From contig NC_089867.1 in NCBI RefSeq assembly GCF_036373705.1, positions 10,441,001-10,505,000 on the forward strand: DNA of 64,000 nt, written 5' to 3'. The translations under genes and the position numbers were made by a program. Below the pieces are notes generated by a model. That model did not search any database and had not been told where the DNA came from. It saw only the letters and a program-made list of their open reading frames with translations. This stretch comes from Amia ocellicauda. Its lineage: Eukaryota > Chordata > Actinopteri > Amiiformes > Amiidae. Numbering within the stretch: the stretch's first letter is position 1; the number at the start of each line of letters is the position of its first letter. Shown in pieces: positions 12,021 to 22,382 of the stretch.

Positions 12021-12800
12021 TTGATCGAGACTCTATTCTTCAGTGAAGGGTGTGCCAGAGCAGGGAAATTGGGTTGTCCAGTCTGGGACCATCTCCAAAG
12101 CTTGGAGTCCCAGACTTTCTTTCACACTGTAGTTCAAAATGAGGGCTCCGGGCACGTCTCATTATTGTGCCAAACAAACCACTCCAGTGGCAAACAGATT
12201 GCTCTAAGTGCTTCAGAAAAAATGGGTGATGAAACATGCTGGATGCTTTAGCACTGGATTTCTTTCTTTCCAGAAACATGTTGTCACCATGAAACAACTG
12301 GCAAATTCCATACAAGACCTTTTGGTTATCACTTTATTCTGGTTTAAAAAACAACAGCTGTTTAATTAGACATGGGATTGTTTCCACTGTGTGATCAGTT
12401 CAGCTGTAGAAGGACAACTCTTAAATCTGCTTCCTAAAGGCAGGTGTGAAACAATATTACATTTGTGAGAAAGCCCTTGCCTTAATAACGTTTATAACGT
12501 TTAGTGCTACTTTGCTGGTTCAAAAAGTGTCACTTCCTACTCGTGTGTCAAATGATCTCACGCATCCTCTGTACAACTACCCAGTCTGAGATCATGAACC
12601 AAACTCTTTTTTTTTAAATGTTGTTGTCCAATAGACTATTGCATGAATAACTTTGTGCAACTCCACGGAAGCAAGAGCCTGCTCATTTTATTGTGCGCTT
12701 CTAAAAAGTAAAAATATTAAAAACAATTTAATAAAAAAAAAAAGGCAAAAATAAACATGTCGAAATACTTCAGGCACCCACGTTTCAGCAGACTGCTTCC
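12021..12800. other. Intergenic DNA upstream of the CMTM7 promoter
   Basis: The overlapping frames of about 100 codons on both strands (11949-12315) start inside or beside the MITE and have no recognisable similarity. No gene is seen. Confidence 0.5.
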
Positions 12801-13116
12801 TGAGCCCTGCGCGATTACAGACGGTAAACTAATTGGCGGAGCAGCGCAGACCTGCGCAGAACTGCGGACATCTGCGCAACACGAACGCAACCAACTTCGT
12901 CCTGAAGGCCACCAATCACAGAAGTCCCGCCTCTAGACTAGTGTAAGAAAAGCCATTGGCCTACATTGTCGTCAGTCACAAGTGAGTAACACCACGCCCT
13001 GTTGTCGTGCTTCGTAGAATAACAGTTGCCGCAGTTTGTTAGAGAACTCAGGACTATTTTTCTGTCCCGTTAGAAACAGTTTGCAGTCCATTTTAGGCCG
13101 TTTTCTGGGAAACACA
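12801..13116 (+). promoter_or_regulatory. CMTM7: CMTM7 promoter and 5' UTR
   Basis: A CpG-rich block directly upstream of the CMTM7 start. It contains a run of TGCGCA-type half sites (about 12845-12893), an inverted CCAAT (ATTGG at 12832-12836), a CCAAT at 12912-12916 and another ATTGG at 12955-12959. There is no clear TATA box. The TGCGCA run resembles NRF-1 half sites and is shared with the CMTM6 promoter. The exact transcription start is unknown. Confidence 0.65.
12832..12896. repeat. GC-rich TGCGCA repeat, promoter copy 1
   Basis: About 51 bp from 12845 align with 36168-36218 at roughly 42 of 51 positions. The unit starting ATTGGCGGAGC at 12832 also matches the reverse complement of the left arm of that second copy. 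Internally it is a degenerate ~10-bp tandem of CTGCGCAGA-like words. Confidence 0.6.
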
Positions 13117-16100
13117 ATGTCTCATACAATAATAACCACGTCGACGACCACCAGCAGCTCGGACAGCGGCTTCGTCAGCGCGGGCTACGCCAGGTCTGTG
13201 CAGGGGATGCTGAAGATCGCGCAAGTGGTGAGAGCAGATTAATGCACAGTGTCAGTCTGTGAACACAAGTGGTGCATTTGTGTTGCACAGCGCGCACATT
13301 TCCTTTAAATATGAATGGCACATTGATTAATAATATTCTTATTTTTGCTGTTGTTATGTGAAAAGCAACTTTATAACTGAAACATTCACGCATTGGTGTG
13401 ATTTTGTATTGACGGGCCCGCGTCAGGGCTGTCACCTCACTTCTCAGAGCAGCCTAAACGTTACTCTTACAGTAACAATATAGCAGTTTTAGTATTATAA
13501 TAATGATAATAACACATGTATTTATTTATTTATTATTTTAGTTGTAAACTCATTTTTTTTTCAATGTTAATTATGATCAGCAGCCTGCCAACATCCCACA
13601 CTGAAGTCTTTTTTTTATTGTGCCTAATTTCCTTTAACAACAATTACATCCTGAAAGCATTAGGCCTCCTAATATGCTCCAAGTTGTAAAGATAAAATGA
13701 AATGTAGAAACCTTGTCTAATATCTCCTAAGATACTGTTTTATTGTTTGAAGTATTTTACATTTTACTAATAAAAACATTAAAAATTTTAATTCTTGTGA
13801 TTAAATTTGTTTTAAATCAATTACTAAAATCACTTAAAAAAATTTAAAATCTCAAAGTGATTAAATTCAAAATAACTGAGCATGTGCATAAAAGAAAAAC
13901 AAATGTGCTAAAAGCAAACCTGCTAACCAACAAAAAATGTCAAATACATTGAAAATAACTGAAAATGAATCGGACAAATCAAAAAAATAAAATAAAACAA
14001 GAAAAATAAAAAACAAACCAAAACAGTCCAATTAATTTAAAATTAAAACCAAACGGCCAATGCATTTGACAAATAAATATAACAAAAACAACCCAAAAAA
14101 ACAATCAAACTAGTGTTTTTAAAAACAACTAAATCTTTAAAAACAATTAAAATTCATTTTTAAAATTCATAATATCTCCTAAGATGAGACACCACCAGTT
14201 TGGGAAAGCTGGGATGGAGGAAAACGCCCAGTCAAACCTAAGATGGGCCAGTGCAAAAAGCACAGTGTCACTCATGCAAGTGACTGGTTGTTCGTGGTCT
14301 GAGAGTAAGTGTGTATTGAATCACACACAGACCTATACACATGAGCAGTTATGGTAAGGGGCTCATGAGAACAAATCAGAAGATCATTTATTAATGTTGA
14401 TTGCAGGGGCGTAGATTTTGTTTCAGGACTGGGGGTGGGTTGGGGGCACTCTCAGTTACTGGGGGGGTGTCCCCTATGCCCATGGAACCGGCCATACAAT
14501 GTTGGGGGGACAGTTTAAGGTCCTCCCCACCCCCCCAATCCTACGCTTCTGGTTGATTGCAGATATTCAAATTGAATAAATGTGCACAGCTGAATTAATT
14601 AGGTGATGTTTCCTGAAGGTATCAAAGTTGCGGATGCTGTATAGTGCATTAGTAGATAAACAGACTGAGTTTTCTGTTGACAGGCGGATTGCATTCACAC
14701 ATGTTTTTAAATGAGCATAACAGGAAACACAAGGTATTACAAGTTTCCTTTTCTTTCAGCTAGTTAGATAAAGAAATAAATAACAGAATGCTTTAAAACA
14801 TTTGTGATTTCTACAGTTTTACTAACTTTGTACCTAAAAACCATCATCTAAAGCAGTGGTTCCCAACCCTGGTCCAGGACCAACTATTCAATCTCAATTA
14901 CTTAATTGAACTAATAATGTCCTGAATCAGAACCTTGTAATTATTTCAAACAGTAGGGGTTCTAAGTTAAGTATAGAACTTTATAAAGAACATATTAAAA
15001 AACTACTTATTACACAATTGAAAAATTCAAATCTAAGCAGATTATTACTTAAATGTAATGTTCAATTCAGTAATTGAGAGCTCAGTTGGACCGAAAACCA
15101 ACAGGGTGGGTTTTTTTTTTTTGCTTTTTAAAAACAAATTATTATTACAATTATTACAAGGCACACCTGCTCAAACTATTTTGTAGCATGAAAATCATTG
15201 CTTAATTCTGTCAGGAACTGATGTCATTTGAATAAATGAGAGGTTTACTCTAATGTATTAATTAATTTATTCATTATATTATTTTTGTCATATGTGAATT
15301 TTCACAAGTTCTGTGGTCACTCCTGCTTATAGGGCTGTCCCGAAGGGTCAATTTTTACCTTTGAAGGTTCGAAACTTCAGTGGTGCTAATTTGCATAATT
15401 TATTGATGAGGTCACATTAGCTACTAGTGTATAGATTTGAATTAAACAATTTTAAACCCCTTGATGAATATACCCCAGTGTTCAGTAACATTAAAAAATA
15501 CAACTGTACTGAAAGTAGTATATACTGTGCAAAAATTACATTCAGACAAGTTTGTTTTCTAAATTGTAGTACATTGATATAAAAACTACCACCAATACTG
15601 AATCAGTTACAACATCTCATTATTTTTACATGTGTACATATTTATACAGCTGGGCATTTACTGAAGCAATCTAGGTAACGCACCTTGCTCAAGGGTACAA
15701 CAGCAGTGCCACCCACCTGGGATTGAACCCACAACCCTCCACTCCAGAGTCTAGAGTCCAGAGTCCTAACCACTACCCCACTCTGTTGCCCACTGTACCA
15801 GAATAGCATTGCACATGTATTCCAACCAATGCAAGTACTTTTTACTGAGGAAACTATTCTGAGAAGGAATGTGTGAGTCATATCCTCAACATATCCCAGA
15901 CAATATATACATATAAACTTGCAACTGTATAATACAAATACGTTCACATTAAGTCCAGTGAAGAAGAATAGAGGCTGTATCAAACTGAGGATACTTTATA
16001 GTATTCAGATGTCTTTGGCCTGTCCTGAAAACCGGAATGTTTTAGTCTCTTGAATAAGCAGAATATGGGGACACAGTATCGACAAAAGCTAGGAGAGTAA

Positions 16101-19100
16101 CGAGTATAATTGCAGGAAGCTGTAATCTTACATCTGATGGTAACATTCAGTGAGAAATGAGGAAGCAGATGACGACTGCAAAACTTGACTTGGGAGTCCT
16201 TCATACAAGCGCTGCATGTATCCCAGCACACAACACCAGGACCCAGGTTGACATCTGGGGTCTCTGTCAGGCAAACAGTTGGGTGGAGAAAGCTACCAAG
16301 CAGCAGGCTTCTACTGCAAAAATAAGCATACAACCTCAAGTAAATTAATTAAGACTTGAGCATTTTTTTTTACTTTATAGCTTTAAAACTGTTCTGTTTC
16401 TCTTTATGTGTGCATGAACACTTAGATCCAGTTTTGTGTAATAAACAGACGTTCTGTTTGTGACTCTTCAGGTGGTGTTGCTGATTGCTTTCCTGTGCGT
16501 TCACATCTCAAAGCCGACAACTCTCACAGAATACAGCTATTTTGAGGTGGTCACTGTTTGGTTTCTTGTAGTCTTCCTAATTTTCTTCATCATGCACATA
16601 TTCCGGCTCCAGCCCAAAATGCCTTGTATTAACTGGACTCTTACAGTAAGTAACTTCAGTTATTTCTCTCTCTGCATGTCTTAATCAATGCTAAGATTCA
16701 CTTCACAGGTTCCTAGCAGTTTTAATTCTGTTTATTTACTATTGTGAAATGTAAGGGAATATGCACTAGCATATGAAATAAGAAGAAAAGCACAACCGTG
16801 TTCTTGTATTAAAATACATGTTGAACTGGTCGTAATATCTAAAGGCATCCCTTGTGCTGAAGCATTGTCTGTTTTGTGCTGTTTGCAGGAGTTTGTGCAT
16901 TACGTCATTGGAACTATTTTAATCCTCATCGCCTCTATTGTAGTCATCGTGAAGAGCTATGGGATATCTGGGCTGGTAGCTGGAGCAGTAAGTGGTCTTA
17001 TGCTTACCTCATTTTAGTCTTTATTCTGTATGTACTCAAGGGAAGCCAGACTTCCAAATTAAAGCTGCTGTATTCAAAACATTTTGTGAAACTGTGTATG
17101 TTTCCAAATTGTTGACTGTGCTTCTGTCAGGAGTATCTGCCACATGCATCTTTCACATGCTGAAGCACAATGACAACACGCTTATTGGAAACAGAAATAA
17201 TGTTTGCCTTTTGAATGGGCAGTGAATCGAAAAACATTCAGAATTATTGGTCCATGGGTTGTACAGACCACATTACTGACCTTTCACTGGTAAACCAAGG
17301 AAATGTTATACTACACTGCTTACATTTTTTTAGGGATCTCGTCCTAGACCTGGATCAGGGCATCAATGAGCTCCTGGACAGTCTGTGGCATTACTTGGTG
17401 TCGTCAGATGCACCGATACATAATGTCCCCAAGGTTTTCAATTGGATTCAGGTCTGGGGAACGTGAGGGCCAGTCAATGGCATCAATGCCTTCGTCATCC
17501 AGGAACTGCCTACACACTCTGTCCACATGAGGCCGGGCATTGTCCTGCACCAGGAGGAACCCAGGGCCCACTGCACCAGCGTAAGGTCTGATGATGGGTC
17601 TGAATCTAACCTAACAGCAGTCAGGGTACCGTTGGCTAGCACGTGGAGGTCTGTGTAACCCTCCAAGGATATGCCTCCCCAGACCATCACTGACCCACCG
17701 CCAAACCAGACATACTGGATGATGTTGCAGGCAGCATAACGATCACCACGGCGTCTCCAGACTCTTTCACGTCTGTCACGTGCTCAGTGTGAACCTGCTC
17801 TCATCTGTGAAGAGAACGAGGCACCAATGGCAGACCTGCCAATTCTGGTGTTCTCTGGCGAATGCCAATCGATCTCCATGGTGCTGGGCTGTGAGCACAG
17901 GTCCCACTATAGGATGTCGGGCCCTCATGCCACCCTCATGGAGTCTGTTTCTTACAGTTTGGTCAGAAACATGCACACCACTAGCCCACGAGGCATTTTG
18001 TAGGGCTCTGGCAGTGCTCCTCCTGTTCTTCCTCACACAAAGGAGCAGATACCAGTCCTGCTACTGGGTTGATGCCCTTCTACGGCCCTGGCCCCATCTC
18101 TTGGTATCTCCTCCATGCTCTTGAGAGTGTACTGGGAGACACAGCAAACCTTCTTGTGATGGCACCTATGGATGTGCCATCCTGGAGGAGCTGGACTACC
18201 TGTGCAATCTGAATGGGCTGCAGGTACCACCTCATGCTACCAGTAGTGACAAGGACATGAGCAAAACACAAAACCAGAGAAGAATCAGTCAGGAAGGATA
18301 AGGAGAGAGCAATTGTCTGTGGCAACCACCTGTAAAACCATTCCCTTTTTGGTGGTTGTCCTGCTGTTTCCTCTCCAGTGCACCTGTTGTCACTTTCATT
18401 TGCACCAAAACAGGTGACATTGATTCACAATCGCTTAGGTCTCCTAACTGGACAGATTGACATCCCTGAAGTTTAATTGACTTGGTGTTATACTGTGATG
18501 ATTACGTGTTCCCTTAATTTTTTTGAGCAGTGTATAAGTGTATATACCCTGTAGTGGCCAATATGGGACTGGTACTGATCTGTTTTGGCCATTGTACATA
18601 CTGAGGAGGGTGGAGAGGGAACCTGAGGACAGAATGATGAAGGATTCTCATTCATTTACAGGTCTTTGGATTTATTGCTACTTTTCTACTTGCTTTAAAT
18701 ATATGGATGTCTTACAAGATCACATGTGGATCCCAGCCTACAGGTAAGTGTGTATGAATGAGGACCAACCCCAGACACTGACTGGGATTTAATCAAAACT
18801 ATGAACCACCCAAATATAGAACACTACAAAACTGTACTCGGTAGCAGATTTGTGTTTTAAAAGATGTTTTTTTTTTTTAATCACAAGTGTAACGGCTGTA
18901 ATGACCAGGTTTTTGGTTTGCTATTAGCGGGTGGGTCAAAGTTTCAATCTTATACAGCCCACTATGTAGATTTGTGTAGAAGCCATGCATTGTATCGAGG
19001 AGGGGTGTATGATGTTGGGGTTACTGGAAATGTAAATCAAAAAGGCTGCTTTTGAGGGACAGTGAATAACTTGAACACCAGAGTGGTGTTTGGTGTGGAA

Positions 19101-19316
19101 TTAGTTTAATAGCTGGTGGTCTGAGGGTGTGTTGTGTATACTTTTGCGGTCCTTGCATGTTATGAAAAGGTGTATTACTCTAGGTTGTTGTTGCAATCTT
19201 ATAAAAGCTTGTGTTCAGAAAAATAAAGCTGAAAGCTTTTAATAAGCACTGCAAAAAACTTTTAATAGTTTTAATTTGACCATTTGTTCCCTTTCCTCTT
19301 AGGTGCAGCTGTATAA
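13117..19316 (+). CDS. CMTM7: CMTM7, CKLF-like MARVEL transmembrane protein 7 (5 coding exons)
   Basis: Coding exons are 13117-13227, 16472-16645, 16889-16987, 18662-18743 and 19303-19316 (stop TAA), giving 159 aa against 175 in human; the shortfall is in the cytosolic N-terminus. Introns 1-3 are phase 0 and intron 4 is phase 1. Hydrophobic segments lie at about residues 31-50, 61-82, 96-117 and 124-146. Residues such as [20 protein letters not shown] and [11 protein letters not shown] match CMTM7, and the protein ends in PTGAAV, close to the mammalian ending. The start at 13117 gives [15 protein letters not shown], the expected Ser/Thr-rich tail. CMTM7 is a membrane protein tied in mammals to B-cell receptor signalling and to receptor internalisation through Rab5. 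It converges with CMTM6. Confidence 0.95.
14404..14551. mobile_element. Short hAT-type MITE with perfect 8-bp target duplication
   Basis: A 148-bp G/C-rich element starting CAGGGGCGTAGATTTTG and ending CCTACGCTTCTG, with ends that pair as imperfect inverted repeats. It is flanked by identical GTTGATTG at 14396-14403 and 14552-14559. CA(G)...TG tips with an 8-bp duplication are diagnostic of hAT-superfamily insertion. It has no coding capacity. Confidence 0.85.
14854..15115. mobile_element. CAGTGGTTC-type MITE, copy 1, right end eroded
   Basis: Starts CAGTGGTTCCCAACCCTGGT and shares the interior phrase TTGAACTAATAAT with the copy at 63179-63472. The right terminal repeat is not intact; the match fades around a CCAACAGGGTGGG stretch followed by poly-T. 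The terminal sequence fits a hAT-type non-autonomous family common in fish. Confidence 0.65.
15640..15795 (-). repeat. tRNA-derived SINE
   Basis: Read on the minus strand it has a tRNA-like head with an A-box-like GTAGTGGTTAGGACTCTGG and a B-box-like GGGTTCAATCCCAG. A body reading GCTGTTGTACCCTTGAGCAA and a tail with CAGCTGTATAAAT follow. This is a Pol III-type SINE. The conserved body resembles the central domain of the V-SINE group, but that label is tentative. A second, partly deleted copy lies at about 62279-62380. Confidence 0.75.
16646..16888 (+). other. CMTM7: CMTM7 intron 2
   Basis: A short intron with donor GTAAGT at 16646 and acceptor GTTTGCAG ending at 16888. No repeat is seen. 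Confidence 0.85.
17312..18534 (-). mobile_element. Near full-length Tc1-like transposon in CMTM7 intron 3
   Basis: A 1.22-kb element with ends TACACTGCTTACATTTTTTT (left) and, in reverse, TACACTGCTCAAAAAAATTA (right), both at TA. The transposase lies on the minus strand and keeps its layout: an N-terminal helix-turn-helix part (about 18080-18232, with [15 protein letters not shown]), a second DNA-binding part with [13 protein letters not shown], and the three catalytic motifs FTDESRF (near 17795), QDNARPHV (near 17530) and PDLNPIE (near 17445). The frame is broken at least twice, between 18036 and 18080 and between about 17690 and 17776, so it is a pseudogene. It fills most of intron 3 (16988-18661), leaving 324 bp on the left and 127 bp before exon 4. 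Confidence 0.92.
17448..18325 (-). pseudogene. Tc1 transposase, frameshifted
   Basis: Fragments in different minus-strand frames at 18080-18232 (helix-turn-helix), 17776-18036 (second DNA-binding part plus first catalytic Asp in FTDESRF) and 17448-17690 ([10 protein letters not shown] core) together cover most of a DD34E Tc1 transposase. Frame changes between the blocks prevent one protein. The enzyme family cuts and pastes DNA at TA dinucleotides. Confidence 0.88.
18744..19302 (+). other. CMTM7: CMTM7 intron 4
   Basis: Donor GTAAGT at 18744, acceptor TTCCTCTTAG ending at 19302. About a third is the MITE at 18784-18960. The tiny last coding part (14 bases with stop) follows. Confidence 0.85.
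18784..18960. mobile_element. Palindromic MITE, copy 2, in CMTM7 intron 4
   Basis: Starts GGGATTTAATCAAAACTATG and ends GTTTCAATCTTATACAGCCC, the same terminal design as the copy at 11842-12020, including the ACCACCCAAATATAG/CTATTAGCGGGTGGG arms. It is flanked by ACT at 18781-18783 and 18961-18963, again a 3-bp duplication. It is more diverged than copy 1. Confidence 0.75.
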
Positions 19317-19945
19317 AACAATCTCCAAAGATGGCTTCTCAGCCGATGTGCTGGGCATGTTGCTGTTACATGAATGCAGAGACAGAAGTTGAACCATCTT
19401 GTGTGCCTTGAACAAAACAGTATTATATTTAAAACGTGGCTTTTTATATTCAAGTTTGAATTGCATATATATGTGTGTATATATGTTGTTGTTGATGTTG
19501 CTAAATATTAGCACCAGAGTTCACATTGAAATATTTAAAAAAAGAACATGTCAATATCTGACAGATTGTATTTACATAGGTCAATTTACTGTGATTTAAT
19601 TTTAATTAAGAGATAGGGAACATATGTTACAAGATTTATATATGCAAAAAGGCCCTAGAATGTATGAAAACAAGCTTGTTATATACAGGTATAACTAGAT
19701 ACCTGATGATAGAAAAGGTTAGGTTTATCATTGCAAGAACAAAACAACAAAATCTTGTTATAGGCTTAGTTTGAGATACATTTTTAATTAATTATTTATT
19801 TAAAAAGTTGTTACTTGACTGATGTTGAAATCCAAAGACACCCCAGCTGCTGACTTTATTTGGTATTTTTTCTAACATGTTGATATCTGTCTCCTCAATT
19901 CCACTGCCTCATGAAAATAATAAAACACCTTGAGGTTTCCTGGGT
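19317..19945 (+). other. CMTM7: CMTM7 3' UTR, probable
   Basis: AT-rich sequence after the stop. An AATAAA at about 19919-19924 is the best polyadenylation signal. The reading frames at 19271-19599 are AT-rich and look random. Confidence 0.55.
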
Positions 19946-20476
19946 CCTATTCATTTAAGCCTGCTCAAGCAAGATTGCCCTTCTATTTAACACAGGGGCA
20001 CAACAGACTTTGTTTCCCTGCTTACAGACTCCAAGACTCTTAAGCCCTCTGATACTGAGCTAACTTGTTTGCAAATAACTTTGCATGCATGCAGTATTTT
20101 GACAACAATTTAAAAAAAATCAAACCCAGTTGCCTTGAAATGTGCAAAGTCATAGCAAAGTTATTAGAGGCAGATTGTTTGATGGGAAATTGTTGCTGCC
20201 AAGTGCTAATGGTAAATTACGTCCTAATTTGATGAGAAACAGAGTAAAATGAAGGCATTTCCTCTTTTCTGTTGTCTGAGAGGCGTTTCCTTGTGCTGAG
20301 TGTTTCTCCCCCAAGACCGCTGCCCATGCCTAAAACATGAGTCACTAATTATGAGTTCCCCTCCCAGTTTGTATCGAATGTAAACCTTAATTTCAGTTGT
20401 TGTTTTTTTCTTCATTCAAGCATTTCAAAGTAATGAGAGAGAAATGATCTGTGGAAATGGAAAATACATGCTCATA

Positions 20477-20516
<40 letters not shown>

Positions 20517-21496
20517 CAGTTGACCCACCAACTTACAGTGTTGCTTGCTCTACACATGACTATTTGCAGTACGATAGTTGTCATGCCCCACGCTAGTAAG
20601 GTTTGTAACGATTTACAGGGTCAGAAGAAACCAGAATTGGGCATTCTTGTTAGGATTCCCTTTCACTGGATAATATTTTAACTGTAAAGATTAGCCATAT
20701 CAGTCTATGGAGTGAGTAGCTCTTTCATGTTTTTCTTTTCTTGTATGACAAGCATGGAAATACGCAAACATTTCCCTCCTGTGAGGAAAACCAAACACAA
20801 AAGTACGGTAAAAGGCAGATGGTCGCAGCTCCAGGCCGAGCAGTGCACAGTGCAGTTCACAGTGGTCGTCTTTGAATACGGACACCGATGTGAATGCATC
20901 ACTCCAGTACAGTTCCTCCTCTTCAGCTCTGACTTGAAATGCACTTTTGTCTCGGCTACCATTTCAAAGCTAAACTAAAGACTTAGTTCTGAGGAATTAT
21001 AACAGGTTTATTTTCCAGTTATATAAAACTATAAATGTAAAAAAGTGTCTGTCTGAACAAGTGATACATGAATTAATCACAGGATAAATGTGACATAATG
21101 TGCCCACTATTGCATGAAAAACATTTCAAATAAAATGAAAAACGTTAGAGACCTAACCAAAACAAATGAGGATGACCGTAGAATAATTTCATGATCATTT
21201 TCTATCACACTGATCATTATATTACATTATAGGCCTCTTTACTCACTTTGTACATAATCATTTTTTGGTTTGCAATGCACTCTATATGTACTTCCTTTAT
21301 CTGTTCAGAAAATTAACCTCCATCTTTTAATGGTTTAATAGTCTGCCTAGTATTGAAGTAATTCCAGAGTTCATATAAGGCACTTCTATTCAGAACTTTG
21401 AAGTACTTCAATTCTGCCATCTGGTGACTAACAGGAGTCATTACACATTTAAAAAACAAGTTTGAGGTAGAGGCAATGCACATCAATTACAGTACA
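19946..21496. other. Intergenic DNA between convergent CMTM7 and CMTM6
   Basis: Contains an (AT)n microsatellite at about 20480-20511. The block 20700-20980 has overlapping frames of 60-90 codons on both strands; none resembles a known protein. Otherwise nothing is recognised. Confidence 0.5.
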
Positions 21497-22382
21497 TACA
21501 CCGATCAGCCAAAACATTATGACCACCTGCCTAATATTGTGTTGGTCCCCCTTTTGCCGCCAAAACAGCCCTGACCCGTCGTGGCATGGACTCCACTAGA
21601 CCTCTGAAGGTGTGCTGTGGTATCTGGCACCAAGACATTAGCAGCAGATCCTTTAAGTCCTGTAAGTTGCGAGGTGGGGCCTCCATGGATCGGACCTGTT
21701 TGTCCAGCACATCCTACAGATGTGAGATCTGGGGAATTTGGAAGTCAACACCTTGAACTCGTGATTTATCAGACCAGGCCACCTTCTTCCATTGCTCCGT
21801 GGTCCAGTGCTGATGCTCATGTGCCCATTGTAGGCGCTTTCGGCAGCGGACCGGGGTCAGCATGGGCACCCTGACTGGTCTGCGGCTACGCAGCCCCATA
21901 CGCAACAAACTGCGATGCACTGTGTGTTCTGACACCTTTCTATCAGAACCAGCATTCACTTTTTCAGCAATTTGAGCTACAGTAGCTCGTCTGTTGGATC
22001 GGACCACACGGGCCAGCCTTCGCTCCCCACGTGCATCAATGAGCCTTGGCCGCCCATGACCCTGTTGCCGGATCACCGGTTTTCCTTCCTTGGACCACTT
22101 TTGATAGGTACTGACCACTGCAGACCGGGAACACCCCACAAGAGCTGCAGTTTTGGAGATGCTCTGACCCAGTTGTCTAGCCATCACAATTTGGCCCTTG
22201 TCAAAGTCGCTCAGATTCTTACGCTTGCCCATTTTTCCTGCTTCTAACACATCAACGTTGAGGACAAAATGTTCACTTGCTGCCTAATATATCCCACCCA
22301 CTGACAGGTGCCATGATAACCAGATTATCAGTGTCATTCACTTCACCTGTCAGTGGCCATAATGTTATGGCTGATCGGTGTA
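21497..22382 (-). mobile_element. Internally deleted Tc1-like transposon
   Basis: Left end TACACCGATCAGCCAAAAC, right end in reverse TACACCGATCAGCCATAAC, both at TA: a well-preserved Tc1-type terminal repeat common in fish genomes. The minus strand encodes the transposase start at about 22232 ([16 protein letters not shown]) and reads through both DNA-binding parts ([16 protein letters not shown] and [17 protein letters not shown]). It breaks at about 21770, just after the first catalytic Asp (WSDKSRV). The sequence then jumps to the region near the 3' end (the DLPNSPDL-coding area, about 21720), so most of the catalytic core is gone. It is a non-autonomous deletion derivative lying between the 3' ends of CMTM7 and CMTM6. 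Confidence 0.9.
21714..22250 (-). pseudogene. Tc1 transposase, DNA-binding half only
   Basis: An open frame of up to 178 codons; the likely start is the Met at about 22232. It holds the paired-like helix-turn-helix domains of a Tc1 transposase with an intervening GRPR-like motif (GHGRPRLID). It ends shortly after WSDKSRV because of an internal deletion that removed the second and third catalytic residues. It could in principle still bind the terminal repeats but cannot cut DNA. Confidence 0.88.

Larger units (their letters stand above)
13228..16471 (+). other. CMTM7: CMTM7 intron 1
   Basis: Donor GTGAGA at 13228, acceptor CTCTTCAG ending at 16471. It holds an A-rich low-complexity stretch (about 13740-14170), a hAT-type MITE (14404-14551), a CAGTGGTTC-type MITE (about 14854-15115) and a SINE (about 15640-15795). 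The overlapping 113- and 119-codon minus-strand frames at 15642-16339 are not supported as genes; the first is partly SINE sequence. Confidence 0.85.

Noticed and set aside
11949-12315. Frames of 91-100 codons on both strands upstream of CMTM7
   Set aside because: They begin in the MITE or overlap each other on opposite strands and show no known domain.
15700-15790. tRNA gene suggested by A- and B-box-like sequences
   Set aside because: The cloverleaf pairing is absent and the sequence continues into a SINE body, so it is a tRNA-derived repeat.
15642-16339. Minus-strand frames of 113 and 119 codons
   Set aside because: The first runs through the tRNA-derived SINE and both lie within CMTM7 intron 1; neither resembles a known protein.
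20700-20978. Possible small gene of about 88 codons between CMTM7 and CMTM6
   Set aside because: Both strands are open and no signal peptide, domain or splice context stands out; left as unclassified intergenic DNA.
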